From JBDREA01 sp043820265 (GTDB lineage: Archaea > Altiarchaeota > Altiarchaeia > IMC4 > JBDREA01): a DNA stretch of 17,793 bases. This document shows, piece after piece, positions 7,266 through 15,038 of the stretch. Below the pieces are notes generated by a model. It was given only the letters and a program-made list of their open reading frames with translations. It was not told the DNA's origin and did no database searches. A program made the translations under genes and the position numbers. Every line of letters begins with the position of its first letter. Within the stretch, counting starts at the first letter, position 1. The DNA is taken from assembly GCA_043820265.1 (NCBI GenBank), contig JBDREA010000061.1, positions 1 through 17,793 of the forward strand. Direction: 5' to 3'.

Positions 7266-7697
7266 ATGAATTCATACTCTATTTTGTCTGGCCTGTTGCT
7301 CCTAGTCCTTTGCTTTCATAACTTGTATTATGGCGAGGTGGGGGACGTCCCCCGGTTGAACAACCTTGTGGAAAACCCGGATTTGTTTGAGGGAAAAGAT
7401 ATCAGGCTGCTTGAGGGGGAAGTCACAGATGTGGGGGAGGGGTACTTCGAATTTTCCAAGTATGATAGGAAAGTCAGAGTTGCATGGGATGGAAAGGTAG
7501 AGATTGGGGAGACTGTCACGGTAAAGGGGGTCTCAAAGATTGTGGGTGAAGGACTCGTAAAAGCCGAGGAAGTTCACGTGCACAGATACATTCCATTAAT
7601 TTTCGCAAGCTCATTTATCGCACTCCTATTTTTTCTGAAATTGTTCCGAAGGGAGTGGAGATTCAACACAAAGTCTTTCTGGTGGGAGGAGCGCTAG
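7266..7697 (+). CDS. Membrane-anchored OB-like protein of unknown function
   Basis: A 143-residue protein with a hydrophobic N-terminal segment (about 6-22), a beta-rich central domain (about 30-105) and a second membrane helix (about 108-126) ending in a basic/aromatic tail (FRREWRFNTKSFWWEER). The centre reads NLVENPDLFEGKDIRLLEGE, then VTDVGEGYFEFS, VRVAWDGKVEIGETVTVKGV and GLVKAEEVHVHRY. It has the layout of an OB-fold nucleic-acid/ligand-binding barrel (compare CcmE and tRNA_anti-type OB domains), but no specific family is recognised. Start ATG 7266 has AAAGGA just before it. Its stop abuts the next ATG with no gap, so it heads the operon leading to the carbamoyltransferase. Confidence 0.8.
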   Translation: MNSYSILSGLLLLVLCFHNLYYGEVGDVPRLNNLVENPDLFEGKDIRLLEGEVTDVGEGYFEFSKYDRKVRVAWDGKVEIGETVTVKGVSKIVGEGLVKAEEVHVHRYIPLIFASSFIALLFFLKLFRREWRFNTKSFWWEER

Positions 7698-8189
7698 ATG
7701 CCTGAGTGGGTTACGCATCTGACGGCCGGATGGATTGTTGGAAAGGCGGTTAGGGCGGACAGGAAAACGATGACGTTCCTCCTTTTGGGGTCGCTTCTTC
7801 CCGACCTTGGATACAAGTGGTATATGGTATTGACAAATATTATGCAACCGCATAAGGCGTTCCTTTTTTTGATGCCGCTCCATGCCCTGCTGGGAGGATT
7901 ATTACTTTCTGTTTTTGTTGCTGGATTCTTCCCTGAAAAATGGTTTTCGACTGCAACTAAGTACCTTGCCATAGGCGTCTTAACACATCTTTTTTTGGAC
8001 TCTTTTCTCACCCACTTCGGAACGTCAATGACTTACTTCATACCATTAAGCCAAAAGCCCATGGGCATCCCCATATTATGGAGCGACAACCCGCTTCCAT
8101 TGTTTTTCTCTTTATTTCTGATAGCGACAATCCATATTAGAGAAAGATTGTCTTCAAAAGTACCAACCAATCGGGGTGAGAATCGATGA
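7698..8189 (+). CDS. YdjM/DUF457-type membrane-bound metal-dependent hydrolase
   Basis: A 163-residue protein with about four membrane helices and well-spaced His/Asp residues: H7 (EWVTHLTAG), D36 (GSLLPDLGY), H62 (PLHALLGG), H97/D101/H106 (THLFLDSFLTHFG). This pattern fits the YdjM/LexA-regulated DUF457 family of predicted membrane-bound metal-dependent hydrolases, related in layout to PA-phosphatase-like membrane enzymes. The substrate is unknown. The ATG follows directly on the upstream TAG, with GGAGGAG as SD inside the previous gene. Its own TGA overlaps the ATG of the SxtJ-like gene by four bases, so translation is coupled. The charged tail (RERLSSKVPTNRGENR) is probably cytosolic. Confidence 0.82.
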   Translation: MPEWVTHLTAGWIVGKAVRADRKTMTFLLLGSLLPDLGYKWYMVLTNIMQPHKAFLFLMPLHALLGGLLLSVFVAGFFPEKWFSTATKYLAIGVLTHLFLDSFLTHFGTSMTYFIPLSQKPMGIPILWSDNPLPLFFSLFLIATIHIRERLSSKVPTNRGENR

Positions 8190-8425
8190 GGAAGTATCTA
8201 CTACAGATTAAAGATGGAATCCAGAGATTTGGAAAATTTGTCGCAAGTGTCGTAAATGTCGTTTTGCTGACCCTGGTCTACGCTTTTGGCGTAGGCTTCA
8301 CTTCTATCGTTTCTAAAATTGTAAAAAAGGATTTTCTGATCTTAAAGCCCAGAAAGAAGAGCTCATTTTGGAGGGACCACGAAGACCATCCACCAACCGA
8401 AGAAAACCTGGGGAGGATGTTTTAA
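8186..8425 (+). CDS. Short SxtJ-like membrane protein
   Basis: A 79-residue protein with one hydrophobic helix (about 17-45) followed by KDFLILKPRKKSSFWRDHE...PTEENLGRMF. The helix, the 'KDxLxLKPxKxSxW' stretch and the terminal aromatic end resemble the C-terminal part of SxtJ-family proteins, which are usually longer and have extra N-terminal helices. SxtJ homologues are known as neighbours of O-carbamoyltransferases, and this one lies two bases before such a gene. It overlaps the previous gene by four bases (ATGA). The role is presumably membrane placement or assembly of the carbamoyltransferase; that is inference. The match is by eye, so the family call is moderate, but the gene itself is well supported by context. 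Confidence 0.72.
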   Translation: MRKYLLQIKDGIQRFGKFVASVVNVVLLTLVYAFGVGFTSIVSKIVKKDFLILKPRKKSSFWRDHEDHPPTEENLGRMF

Positions 8426-8426
8426 G

Positions 8427-10169
8427 ATGAACATCCTTGGGATATCTGCCTTATACCACGACAGTGCTTCAAGTTTGGTGATGGATGGAAAGCTAATTGC
8501 TGCTGCCGAAGAGGAACGCTTTTCGAGAAAAAAACATGACAGCAGTTTTCCGGAAAAGTCGGCGAAGTATTGCCTGGGTGAAGGAGGGATTAGTGCGAAA
8601 GACCTCGACTACATCGTATTTTATGAGAAGCCTCTGCTGAAGTTCGAACGCCTGCTCTCCCAGCATCTTCAGATGTTCCCACATTCTTTTCCGTCGTTTG
8701 CAAAAGCGATTCCATCCTGGATGACCGAAAAATTGAGGATTCCTTCCCTGGTACGAACCAAGCTTGGCTATGATGGGGAGATACTCTACATGGAGCACCA
8801 CATGAGCCATGCTGCAAGCGCGTTTTTGGTTTCGCCATTTGAGGAGGCGGCGATCATCACAACCGACGGTTTGGGGGAGTGGACTTCAACGACCTATGGC
8901 TACGGACAAGGAAACGACATCAACCTCAAAAAGGAGATCCATTTCCCCTCATCCCTTGGACTTCTATATTCTACAGTGACCGCGCATCTCGGATTTTCTG
9001 TGAACAATAGCGAATACAAAGTAATGGGGTTGGCAGCTTATGGTGTGCCTAGGATGGTCGACAAATTCGAAAAGCTGATGGATATCAAAGTTGACGGAAG
9101 CTTTGAGATGGACATGGACTACTTCGACTACCACTACAAACTCTCTATGCCCTCGAAAACGTTCATCGAACTCTTTGGCCCAACAAGAAAGGCTGAAACT
9201 GAAGTAACGCAAAAACATAAAGACGAAGCGGCAAGTCTTCAAAAGGTGACAGAAAACATCTTGATAAAGATAGCCAATCACGTCCACGATGAAACCGGAT
9301 TTGACAACTTAGTGATGGCAGGTGGCGTTGCCTTAAACAGCGTGGCAAACGGGAAAATTCTATCGAACACACCATTCAAAGATATCTGGATTCAGCCAGC
9401 AGCATCTGATGCAGGAGGTTCCGTAGGTGCGGCATTCTATATCTACAACACTATGTTGGGGAACAAGAGAACTTATGTTATGGACAACGCTTACCATGGC
9501 CCCTCTTACTCTGGAAAACAGATTGAGGCCTGGCTGAAGACAATGGATATCATTTACTCCTCAGCCGAAGACGAAAATGATCTGGTTTTAAGGACTGCCC
9601 AACTAATCTTCGAAGACAATGTTGTTGGCTGGTTTCAGGGTAGGATGGAGTGGGGACCGCGTGCGCTGGGTTCAAGATCCATTCTGTCAAATCCAGCTAA
9701 TCCAGAGATGCAAGAGATTCTTAATCTAAAAGTCAAACACAGGGAAAAGTTCAGGCCATTTGCCCCAGTCGTCTGCGAAGACGATGCCCTTACATACTTC
9801 GAATGCGACGAACCAGTTCCCGCACCCACGGATTTCATGCTCATGGTTTATCCGATAAAAAAGGAATGGCATAAAAAGATTCCGGCGGTCACCCATGTAG
9901 ACGGATCCGGAAGACTCCAAACAATTAGAAGAAACCAGAATCCAACATACTACGACCTGATAAAAAAGTTCGGCGACCTATCAGGCATACCAATCCTAAT
10001 AAACACCTCATTTAACATAAGAGGCGAACCGATTGTATGCAGGCCCGAAGAGGCCTACAGGTGCATGATGGGCACAGGAATCGACTATCTCGTAATGGAT
10101 AGATTCATAATATCTAGAGAAGACAACCCAAAAGACATGTGGGACAGCGAAAGCATCGCAAAAGACTGA
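8427..10169 (+). CDS. Carbamoyltransferase, NodU/CmcH/SxtI type
   Basis: A 580-residue protein of full family length. The N-terminal ASKHA/Kae1-like domain shows NILGISALYHDSAS, EEERFSRKKHD, the metal-binding EHHMSHAASAF (H124, H128), TTDGLGEW, VMGLAAYG and AGGVALNSVANGK. The C-terminal YrdC-like domain shows RMEWGPRALGSRSIL, KHREKFRPFAPVV and LINTSFNIRGEPIV. These enzymes make carbamoyl-adenylate from carbamoyl phosphate and ATP and pass the carbamoyl group to a hydroxyl of a sugar or small molecule. GGGGAGGAT ahead of ATG 8427 is the likely SD. The gene is flanked by SxtJ-like and DUF5989 proteins, the set known beside bacterial relatives. The acceptor is unknown; a surface glycan is plausible given the sugar genes in the window. 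Confidence 0.95.
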   Translation: MNILGISALYHDSASSLVMDGKLIAAAEEERFSRKKHDSSFPEKSAKYCLGEGGISAKDLDYIVFYEKPLLKFERLLSQHLQMFPHSFPSFAKAIPSWMTEKLRIPSLVRTKLGYDGEILYMEHHMSHAASAFLVSPFEEAAIITTDGLGEWTSTTYGYGQGNDINLKKEIHFPSSLGLLYSTVTAHLGFSVNNSEYKVMGLAAYGVPRMVDKFEKLMDIKVDGSFEMDMDYFDYHYKLSMPSKTFIELFGPTRKAETEVTQKHKDEAASLQKVTENILIKIANHVHDETGFDNLVMAGGVALNSVANGKILSNTPFKDIWIQPAASDAGGSVGAAFYIYNTMLGNKRTYVMDNAYHGPSYSGKQIEAWLKTMDIIYSSAEDENDLVLRTAQLIFEDNVVGWFQGRMEWGPRALGSRSILSNPANPEMQEILNLKVKHREKFRPFAPVVCEDDALTYFECDEPVPAPTDFMLMVYPIKKEWHKKIPAVTHVDGSGRLQTIRRNQNPTYYDLIKKFGDLSGIPILINTSFNIRGEPIVCRPEEAYRCMMGTGIDYLVMDRFIISREDNPKDMWDSESIAKD

Positions 10170-10171
10170 TT

Positions 10172-10183
10172 AAAATATATAGG
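10172..10183 (+). promoter_or_regulatory. TATA box for the DUF5989 gene
   Basis: AAAATATATAGG lies just after the carbamoyltransferase stop, centred about 27 bases before ATG 10204. It suggests a separate leaderless transcript for the small gene in addition to read-through. Confidence 0.55.
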
Positions 10184-10203
10184 AAAACAAGAAAAACATA
10201 ACA

Positions 10204-10386
10204 ATGGCCCAGAAAAAATCATTTTTTCAAAAACATTTCTATTTGATAGGAGAGTTCTGGACCTTTCTTAAAGTCAGAAAGAAATGGTGGCTGACGCCAA
10301 TCATCTTAATGTTACTACTTGTTGGTGTGCTAATAATCTTCGGGGAGTCAAGCGCGGTAAGCCCCTTCATATATGCGCTAATTTAA
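10204..10386 (+). CDS. DUF5989 (SxtK-like) small membrane protein
   Basis: A 60-residue protein with the family pattern: an amphipathic N-terminus (LIGEFWTFLKVRKKWW), LTPIILMLLLVGVLIIFG as a single membrane helix, and the conserved end SSAVSPFIYALI. DUF5989 proteins, including SxtK of the saxitoxin cluster, repeatedly sit beside O-carbamoyltransferases, as here, 34 bases downstream. No biochemical role is known; a membrane tether or assembly factor for the transferase is a fair guess. ATG 10204 has a clear TATA box and no SD, so it is probably leaderless. Confidence 0.9.
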   Translation: MAQKKSFFQKHFYLIGEFWTFLKVRKKWWLTPIILMLLLVGVLIIFGESSAVSPFIYALI

Positions 10387-10451
10387 TTTCATAAATAGTT
10401 TTTGCAATGAAGGATATTTGTTTTCCTGTCAACTTTGTTAATGAGGGAAGA

Positions 10452-10645
10452 TTAACTCCTTTTTTCAATAATCCCTTCTAGCATTTGGTCAAGAGTCTCT
10501 AGTATGCTGGGATTCTTTTACAACCTCCTCCCGAAAAATATCCAGAGAAAAATTCAATCAAACCCATAATATAGAACAAGAATTTGTCTGAAGTTTTTAG
10601 TGGAATAAAAAAGTAAGCTCCAAGTTTCTGTTCAGTAGGTACTAT
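10452..10645 (-). pseudogene. Possible decayed small gene, family unknown
   Basis: Reading the minus strand from 10645, one frame is open for 48 codons (TEQKLGAYFFIPLKTSDK, then FLFYIMGLIEFFSGYFSGGGCK) and then hits TAG at 10499. Adding one A to the AAAA run near 10516-10519 joins it to a second frame that continues KNPSILETLDQMLEGIIEKR and ends at TAA 10452. Upstream, a further frame gives TLKTIKIKVDRRLCQK, again needing a shift. The residue mix is protein-like, but AT-rich DNA can mimic this. No family is recognised. Confidence 0.25.
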
Positions 10646-10865
10646 TTACTTTTGACAAAGTCTCCTATCTACCTTTATTTTGATGGTTTTAAGGGTGGGA
10701 AAAACTCAGAAAAATAAACGGAATTTTTTTAAGCTTAATATTCAGATTTAAGAGATTAAATGGATTCTGTTTACTTTTATAAGGTACAGCAAAGTTTTTT
10801 TGAAAGGGAATTTGGATCTGGTTTTTTTCATTGAGAGTGCCTTGTTTGGCTTGCCTGAATTTGTT

Positions 10866-10872
10866 AAAAAAA
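10866..10872 (-). terminator. T-tract after the aminotransferase gene
   Basis: On the minus strand this is a run of seven T, about 33 bases past the stop of the DegT-family gene and inside a U-rich stretch (GGTTTTGTTTTTTTAAC). Archaeal intrinsic termination uses such tracts without a required hairpin. Confidence 0.4.
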
Positions 10873-10904
10873 CAAAACCTACTACCTAACTATAGAGTTG
10901 CGAT

Positions 10905-12005
10905 TTAGTGACCTGAATTTATCACATCTGCAATCCCAAATATCTGCTCTTTAGTTAATTTAGTCGACGAAGGCAAACTCATTCCCTTGGAGGAAATCTC
11001 TTCGGCCACCCTACACACTGGTTGTCCCTTGTATGGGGGTTGGAGGTTAATCGGGATAAAGAATGGCCGTGTATCGATTCCTTTCTCTTTGAGTTCCTTC
11101 ATCAGTTCATCTTTCGTCAATGGAAACTCATCCTCAATGAGGATGCTATACATCCAGTAAACGTTCTTGACGTGGGATTTTTCAGGTGGCAGTGTGATCC
11201 CTTTGGTGTCTTTTAGCAGTGAATTGTAGAGTTGTGCGTTTTTCCTTTTATTTTCTATGAACTCATCGATTCGCTCCATTTGAGCCACCCCCAAGGCAGC
11301 TTGGAGATTAGTCATCCTATAATTGTATCCGATCTCAGGATGGAAGTATCGTTTATCCTTTGACATTGCGTGATCTCTGAGAAAATGCATCTTCTCAAAT
11401 AATTCATCGTCGTCGGTGACAATCGCTCCCCCTTCGCCTGTCGTGATCACCTTGTTGGCGTAAAAACTAAAGACGCCTGCGTCTCCAAATGACCCGACCT
11501 TTTTTTTCTTGTATTCTGCTCCATGGGCTTCAGCGCAGTCCTCAACCACTAGGAGGTCGTTTTCTTCGGCGACTTCAAGGATTTCATCCATTTCGCAGGG
11601 GTGGCCGTAGAGGTGGACTGGTACAATCGCTTTTGTTTTTGAAGTGATCTTTTTTCTTAAATCCTCGACATCCAGATTCCAAGTCTCTGGCTCGGAATCA
11701 ACACATACGGGCTTTGCACCTGTGTAGTGGACTGCATTGGCTGTGGCGATGAAAGTCAGAGAAGGGATGAGGACTTCATCACCGGATTCGATACCCAGAG
11801 CCTCCAATGCCAGGTGAAGGGCGACTGTCCCGTTTGAAACAGCCAATCCATGTTTTACACTGCAGAACTTGGCGAACTTTTCCTCAAATTCCAAAATGAA
11901 TCTTCCAATCGAAGAGACCCATCCCTCATCTAAGGCTTGGTTGACTAACTCTTTTTCTTTATCCCCTATCCAGGGTTCGGATACAAGAATGATTTCTTTA
12001 GCCAC
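10905..12005 (-). CDS. DegT/DnrJ/EryC1/StrS sugar aminotransferase
   Basis: A 366-residue PLP enzyme of normal family length. It shows GRFILEFEEKFAKF, SNGTVALHLAL, PSLTFIATANAV, VEDCAEAHGAEY (D156, PLP pyridine contact), and FSFYANKVITTGEGG with the Schiff-base lysine K185. The family moves an amino group from glutamate to keto-sugar nucleotides. The overall pattern is closest to perosamine-synthase-like 4-aminotransferases (GDP-4-keto-6-deoxymannose type), though nucleotide specificity cannot be read off. The start is GTG 12005; a TATA-like GTTTTTATCCC on this strand is centred about 28 bases upstream, so it may be transcribed separately from the aminomutase gene 66 bases before it. It probably supplies an amino sugar for the surface glycan. 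Confidence 0.93.
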   Translation of the reverse strand: MAKEIILVSEPWIGDKEKELVNQALDEGWVSSIGRFILEFEEKFAKFCSVKHGLAVSNGTVALHLALEALGIESGDEVLIPSLTFIATANAVHYTGAKPVCVDSEPETWNLDVEDLRKKITSKTKAIVPVHLYGHPCEMDEILEVAEENDLLVVEDCAEAHGAEYKKKKVGSFGDAGVFSFYANKVITTGEGGAIVTDDDELFEKMHFLRDHAMSKDKRYFHPEIGYNYRMTNLQAALGVAQMERIDEFIENKRKNAQLYNSLLKDTKGITLPPEKSHVKNVYWMYSILIEDEFPLTKDELMKELKEKGIDTRPFFIPINLQPPYKGQPVCRVAEEISSKGMSLPSSTKLTKEQIFGIADVINSGH

Positions 12006-12027
12006 TATACAAGGATATAAAACTCAG

Positions 12028-12037
12028 GGATAAAAAC
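12028..12037 (-). promoter_or_regulatory. TATA box for the sugar aminotransferase
   Basis: Minus strand GTTTTTATCC, centred about 28 bases upstream of GTG 12005 in the short gap after the 600-residue KamA gene. It suits a leaderless start. Confidence 0.45.
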
Positions 12038-12071
12038 CTTGGCTATTGAAGATCATATGGGATGCGGTGTT

Positions 12072-13874
12072 TCAGTAATACCACCAGATGTTTTTGTAGT
12101 CCTCGTACTTTTCCCCTCTCTTCTCCAACTCAACTAGGTAATCGTAGATGGAGACATCCTCTTGGATGTAAGGATTTACGGGTACCAGGTTTTTCTCCCA
12201 GGGATGAAACTCATACACCCGTGAGCCATTGGGGAGAATGGAAATTACCTCGTGGTCCTGCCAGGCCCGAAGATGGCATTTGCCAAGGCGGGGAACATTG
12301 AAGACGGGCTCGTCTGTTCTAGTTAACCCGGGTAGAAAACGAGCTTCTTCCTTTCTTTCTTGGAGTATTCGAGCAATCGGCGTTCTGTAATTTCGCATTC
12401 CCTTCTTTCCCTTAGCGTAAAATAAGTAATAAGGATCCACGCCGATTTTACAAAGTGCCATCCTAAGAGCGCAGGTTTCGAATTTTCTGCTGTTGTCAAC
12501 CGTAAACACCTGCTGGTTGTAGAAGCTAATACCATTGTCTTTCAATTTCGCAACTGCATCTCTCGATTCGGGAGTTATTTCATATGGGTGCTGGAAATGA
12601 GTTACCACGCAAAATTGCCTGTAGCCCGGTTTGTGATATGATTTGAGAAGTTCAGTCAAGTCGTCGGTTAATCGCATGGGCAAAACAACAGGTGTCCTTG
12701 TGCCGATGCGAATTCGAATTATATGAGGCATCTCGGCTATTTTATCAAGACCCCATTTTATTAGAGAATCCTTCATGACAAGGGGATCGCCTCCCGTTAT
12801 CAATATATCATGTATCTCCTCGTGCTCGCTGAACCATTCAAGGGCTGCTTTGATTTCTTTTTTCGATGCTATGGCATTAGGAGAAGAGACTCTTCTGACC
12901 TCCCAGTTTCTCTGGCAATAAACACAAATTTGCGCGCAGGTATTATATGGTTTTAGTATTGCGACGTGGGGGTAGCGCCTAGTGACCAAATCGATTGGGC
13001 TGGTATCGGCTTCCCTCATAAAGTCCATCTTGTTTTTTCTGTCGTGCCTGTATTCTGTCATCAATCTCGCATAGGTAATCGGGGGGATCACTTGGGCCCT
13101 GATTGCGTGATCGAATTTTCTTTGTATGCCCTCATCCATAAGTGAGGCATAATAGGGCGTCACGCCGAATGGAATGTGGTTTTCTACCGCTAACTCTATT
13201 CCTTGCCTTTCTTCGGGGCTCAGAGAAACCCAGGATTCGAGTGTTTTGGCATCGTGGGCAACGTGCGCAAGCTGCCACTGATAGTCATTCCAGTCAGACT
13301 CTGAGCCCCCAATGGCACCTAGAATGCGTCTTCTGTTTTTTTGTCTTTTTTTGATTATCTTTGATTCAAGACCTGATGGGAATTTCTTTATACGTTCCAA
13401 AATATTTTTCCCATCGGCAGTGAGGGTCTTTGAACGCTCTATTGCAGCGGGACGATTATACATGCGTAAAAACTTTGGGATGTCTTTTTTGTCTACGAAA
13501 CCGGTTTTAGAATACATTCCGGATAAACCAAGGCTTCCCTTAAACAAGTGGAGGAATTCGTAGAGGAATCCAACTGAAGGTTTGGGTTGGACTGGTTTCT
13601 CTTTTGCTATATCTCTGAGGTATTCAAGCACGGAAAATCCGGCGAGTTTTTCGTTTTTTGGGATAAGTAAGTTTTTTAAGACCTTCAGGCACCATCGAAC
13701 GTTCATCTTCTCCAATGCGTGAAGGTCGACTTTCTTAATGTGTAGTTCCTTTTCAAGGTCGTTGAAGTAGGAGTAGAGATTATCCCGTGCATCTTCAAGA
13801 TTTTGAGATTCAACTAGGATATCTCTGATTTTGTGGTTAGTAAACCAAACGTCAGATAAATAAATCTCCTTCAT
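12072..13874 (-). CDS. KamA-family radical SAM aminomutase-like protein, 600 residues
   Basis: Residues 1 to about 180 are an extension with no recognised domain. About 185-560 is a lysine-2,3-aminomutase fold: ESDWNDYQWQLAH, GVTPYYASLMD, the cluster motif CAQICVYC (C313, C317, C320), R322 at the carboxylate-binding position, ITGGDPLV, PYY at 481-483 and K532 at the PLP-lysine position (RLGKCHL). The two aspartates that hold the lysine side chain in lysine 2,3-aminomutase are absent: K488 lies at one site, and the other is within DNS at 460-462. It should therefore not be a lysine mutase; the substrate is unknown. It is a paralog of the 412-residue protein in the same operon. The 63-base gap upstream holds an AT-rich stretch that may be a promoter. 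The C-terminus ends KNIWWYY. Confidence 0.9.
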   Translation of the reverse strand: MKEIYLSDVWFTNHKIRDILVESQNLEDARDNLYSYFNDLEKELHIKKVDLHALEKMNVRWCLKVLKNLLIPKNEKLAGFSVLEYLRDIAKEKPVQPKPSVGFLYEFLHLFKGSLGLSGMYSKTGFVDKKDIPKFLRMYNRPAAIERSKTLTADGKNILERIKKFPSGLESKIIKKRQKNRRRILGAIGGSESDWNDYQWQLAHVAHDAKTLESWVSLSPEERQGIELAVENHIPFGVTPYYASLMDEGIQRKFDHAIRAQVIPPITYARLMTEYRHDRKNKMDFMREADTSPIDLVTRRYPHVAILKPYNTCAQICVYCQRNWEVRRVSSPNAIASKKEIKAALEWFSEHEEIHDILITGGDPLVMKDSLIKWGLDKIAEMPHIIRIRIGTRTPVVLPMRLTDDLTELLKSYHKPGYRQFCVVTHFQHPYEITPESRDAVAKLKDNGISFYNQQVFTVDNSRKFETCALRMALCKIGVDPYYLFYAKGKKGMRNYRTPIARILQERKEEARFLPGLTRTDEPVFNVPRLGKCHLRAWQDHEVISILPNGSRVYEFHPWEKNLVPVNPYIQEDVSIYDYLVELEKRGEKYEDYKNIWWYY

Positions 13875-13937
13875 GACAGATGCCCCCCCAATAGTTCTGG
13901 TAAGAAAAGATTAAAAATGCGGGGTTGGATGGTTTGG

Positions 13938-15038
13938 CTATGCGTAACTGCTAAGATAAGTCTTTAGGATATCATAGAAGTGGATTAGGCTTTTTAAATC
14001 GACCCATTCCCCCCTCCCATGGTGATTTCCCCCAATCGGACAAGTTTCGATGACTGCTATGCCTTGTTTTCCAAAGAATTTTCCATCGCTACCACCCGCA
14101 CTCTTAAGATATTGCATTTCTCTTCCAAGAATTCTTTCGGCTGTTTTCTTATAGGAAGACAGGAATGGATTGTCAGGCTTGGTAACACAAAGAGGAGTAT
14201 GTTTGGTTATTTCGACGTCGCCTTCAATCGCGGCTTTTAAGGCGGAAACTGTGTCCTCATATTCTCTTTCCTGCGTGTATCGGATGTCAAGTTCCAATAC
14301 GGCTTTGTCGGGTATCTTGTTGACTGCGTCTCCAGAACTTATTTTTCCGAGATTGACTGTCGGGGCCCACTCCGATTCGTCTTTGATTTCTGGGAAAAGT
14401 CCTTTGACCTTTTTGAATTCGTCGAACGCCTTTTCTATGGCGTTGACCCCCGTCCAAGGTCTTGATCCATGTCCGGCCTTGCCTTTGATTGTTAGCTTCA
14501 CCCAGATTGCTCCCTTTTCTGCTGTGACCAATTTGAATCCGTATCCTCCATCTGGCACAAAGGCCGCCTCACACGAGTATCCCTCATCTGAAAGAAGGTG
14601 GTCGACTGTGTGGCGCCCCCCTGATTCCTCGTCTGTTGTCAGCATCAATCCAACTGACGGAGGGGGGGATTTTTTTGATATCTCTTTCATCACCTTCATC
14701 ATCGCGGCGCAGTTGCCTTTCATGTCGATGGCGCCTCTTCCAAAAAGCTTCCCGTTACGTATCTGTGGATTGAACTCCTCCTCGCCTGCGTCCACTACAT
14801 CCAAGTGTCCGCATAGAAAGATCTTGGGGGATTTTGTGTCTTTGAGGGTTGCGATAAGATAGGGCTTTTCCTCAAATGCCCCCCTGGTAATCTGTAGGTT
14901 CGCCGATTCAGATAAATACTCTTCAACAAAGTCTACGCAACTCAATATTTCTTCGGGGTGATTCTCCGTGGTCTTGAACGATATGAGCTTTTTTGCAAGC
15001 TCGGTTAGCTCCTTTGCGATTTCTTCGTCTGTGCTCAT
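13938..15038 (-). CDS. M20 family deacylase/peptidase (ArgE/DapE-like)
   Basis: A 366-residue dinuclear-zinc amidohydrolase. Metal and catalytic residues are visible: H78 and D80 (CGHLDVV), D105 (GRGAIDMKG), E137-E138 (TTDEESGG), D163 (VPDGG) and H339/H340 (GGNHHGRGEW). A lid/dimer domain lies at about 175-285 (KGKAGHGSRPWTGVNA). The family removes acyl groups or residues from the amino group of amino acids (acetylornithine, succinyl-diaminopimelate, LysW-gamma-lysine, dipeptides). The ATG overlaps the stop of the 412-residue aminomutase by four bases, so the two are translationally coupled. In this setting it probably releases an amino or beta-amino acid from an amide; the exact substrate is not shown by sequence. 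Confidence 0.93.
   Translation of the reverse strand: MSTDEEIAKELTELAKKLISFKTTENHPEEILSCVDFVEEYLSESANLQITRGAFEEKPYLIATLKDTKSPKIFLCGHLDVVDAGEEEFNPQIRNGKLFGRGAIDMKGNCAAMMKVMKEISKKSPPPSVGLMLTTDEESGGRHTVDHLLSDEGYSCEAAFVPDGGYGFKLVTAEKGAIWVKLTIKGKAGHGSRPWTGVNAIEKAFDEFKKVKGLFPEIKDESEWAPTVNLGKISSGDAVNKIPDKAVLELDIRYTQEREYEDTVSALKAAIEGDVEITKHTPLCVTKPDNPFLSSYKKTAERILGREMQYLKSAGGSDGKFFGKQGIAVIETCPIGGNHHGRGEWVDLKSLIHFYDILKTYLSSYA

Larger units (their letters stand above)
10387..10904. other. AT-rich gap of 518 bases between convergent units
   Basis: No intact gene, tRNA or obvious structured RNA is visible. It holds T-tracts that may end the plus-strand operon (10460-10465), A-tracts that act as T-tracts on the minus strand, a TATA-like CTTTTATAAGG at 10774-10784 (plus strand) with no following ORF, and a short repeated TTTACTTTT (10645-10653 and 10770-10778). 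Minus-strand frames between about 10452 and 10700 look like a broken small gene. Confidence 0.6.

Noticed and set aside
10774..10860. Small RNA or gene behind the TATA-like CTTTTATAAGG
   Set aside because: No stable hairpin, no ORF and no T-tract at a sensible distance; AT-rich DNA produces such boxes often.
12062..13874. 600-residue KamA protein as an ordinary lysine 2,3-aminomutase (ablA)
   Set aside because: Both lysine side-chain aspartates are missing and no beta-lysine acetyltransferase gene is nearby.
14170..14862. 230-codon plus-strand open frame antisense to the M20 gene
   Set aside because: It is a mirror frame of a gene with all zinc ligands in place; the Ser/Pro-rich product looks like shadow translation.
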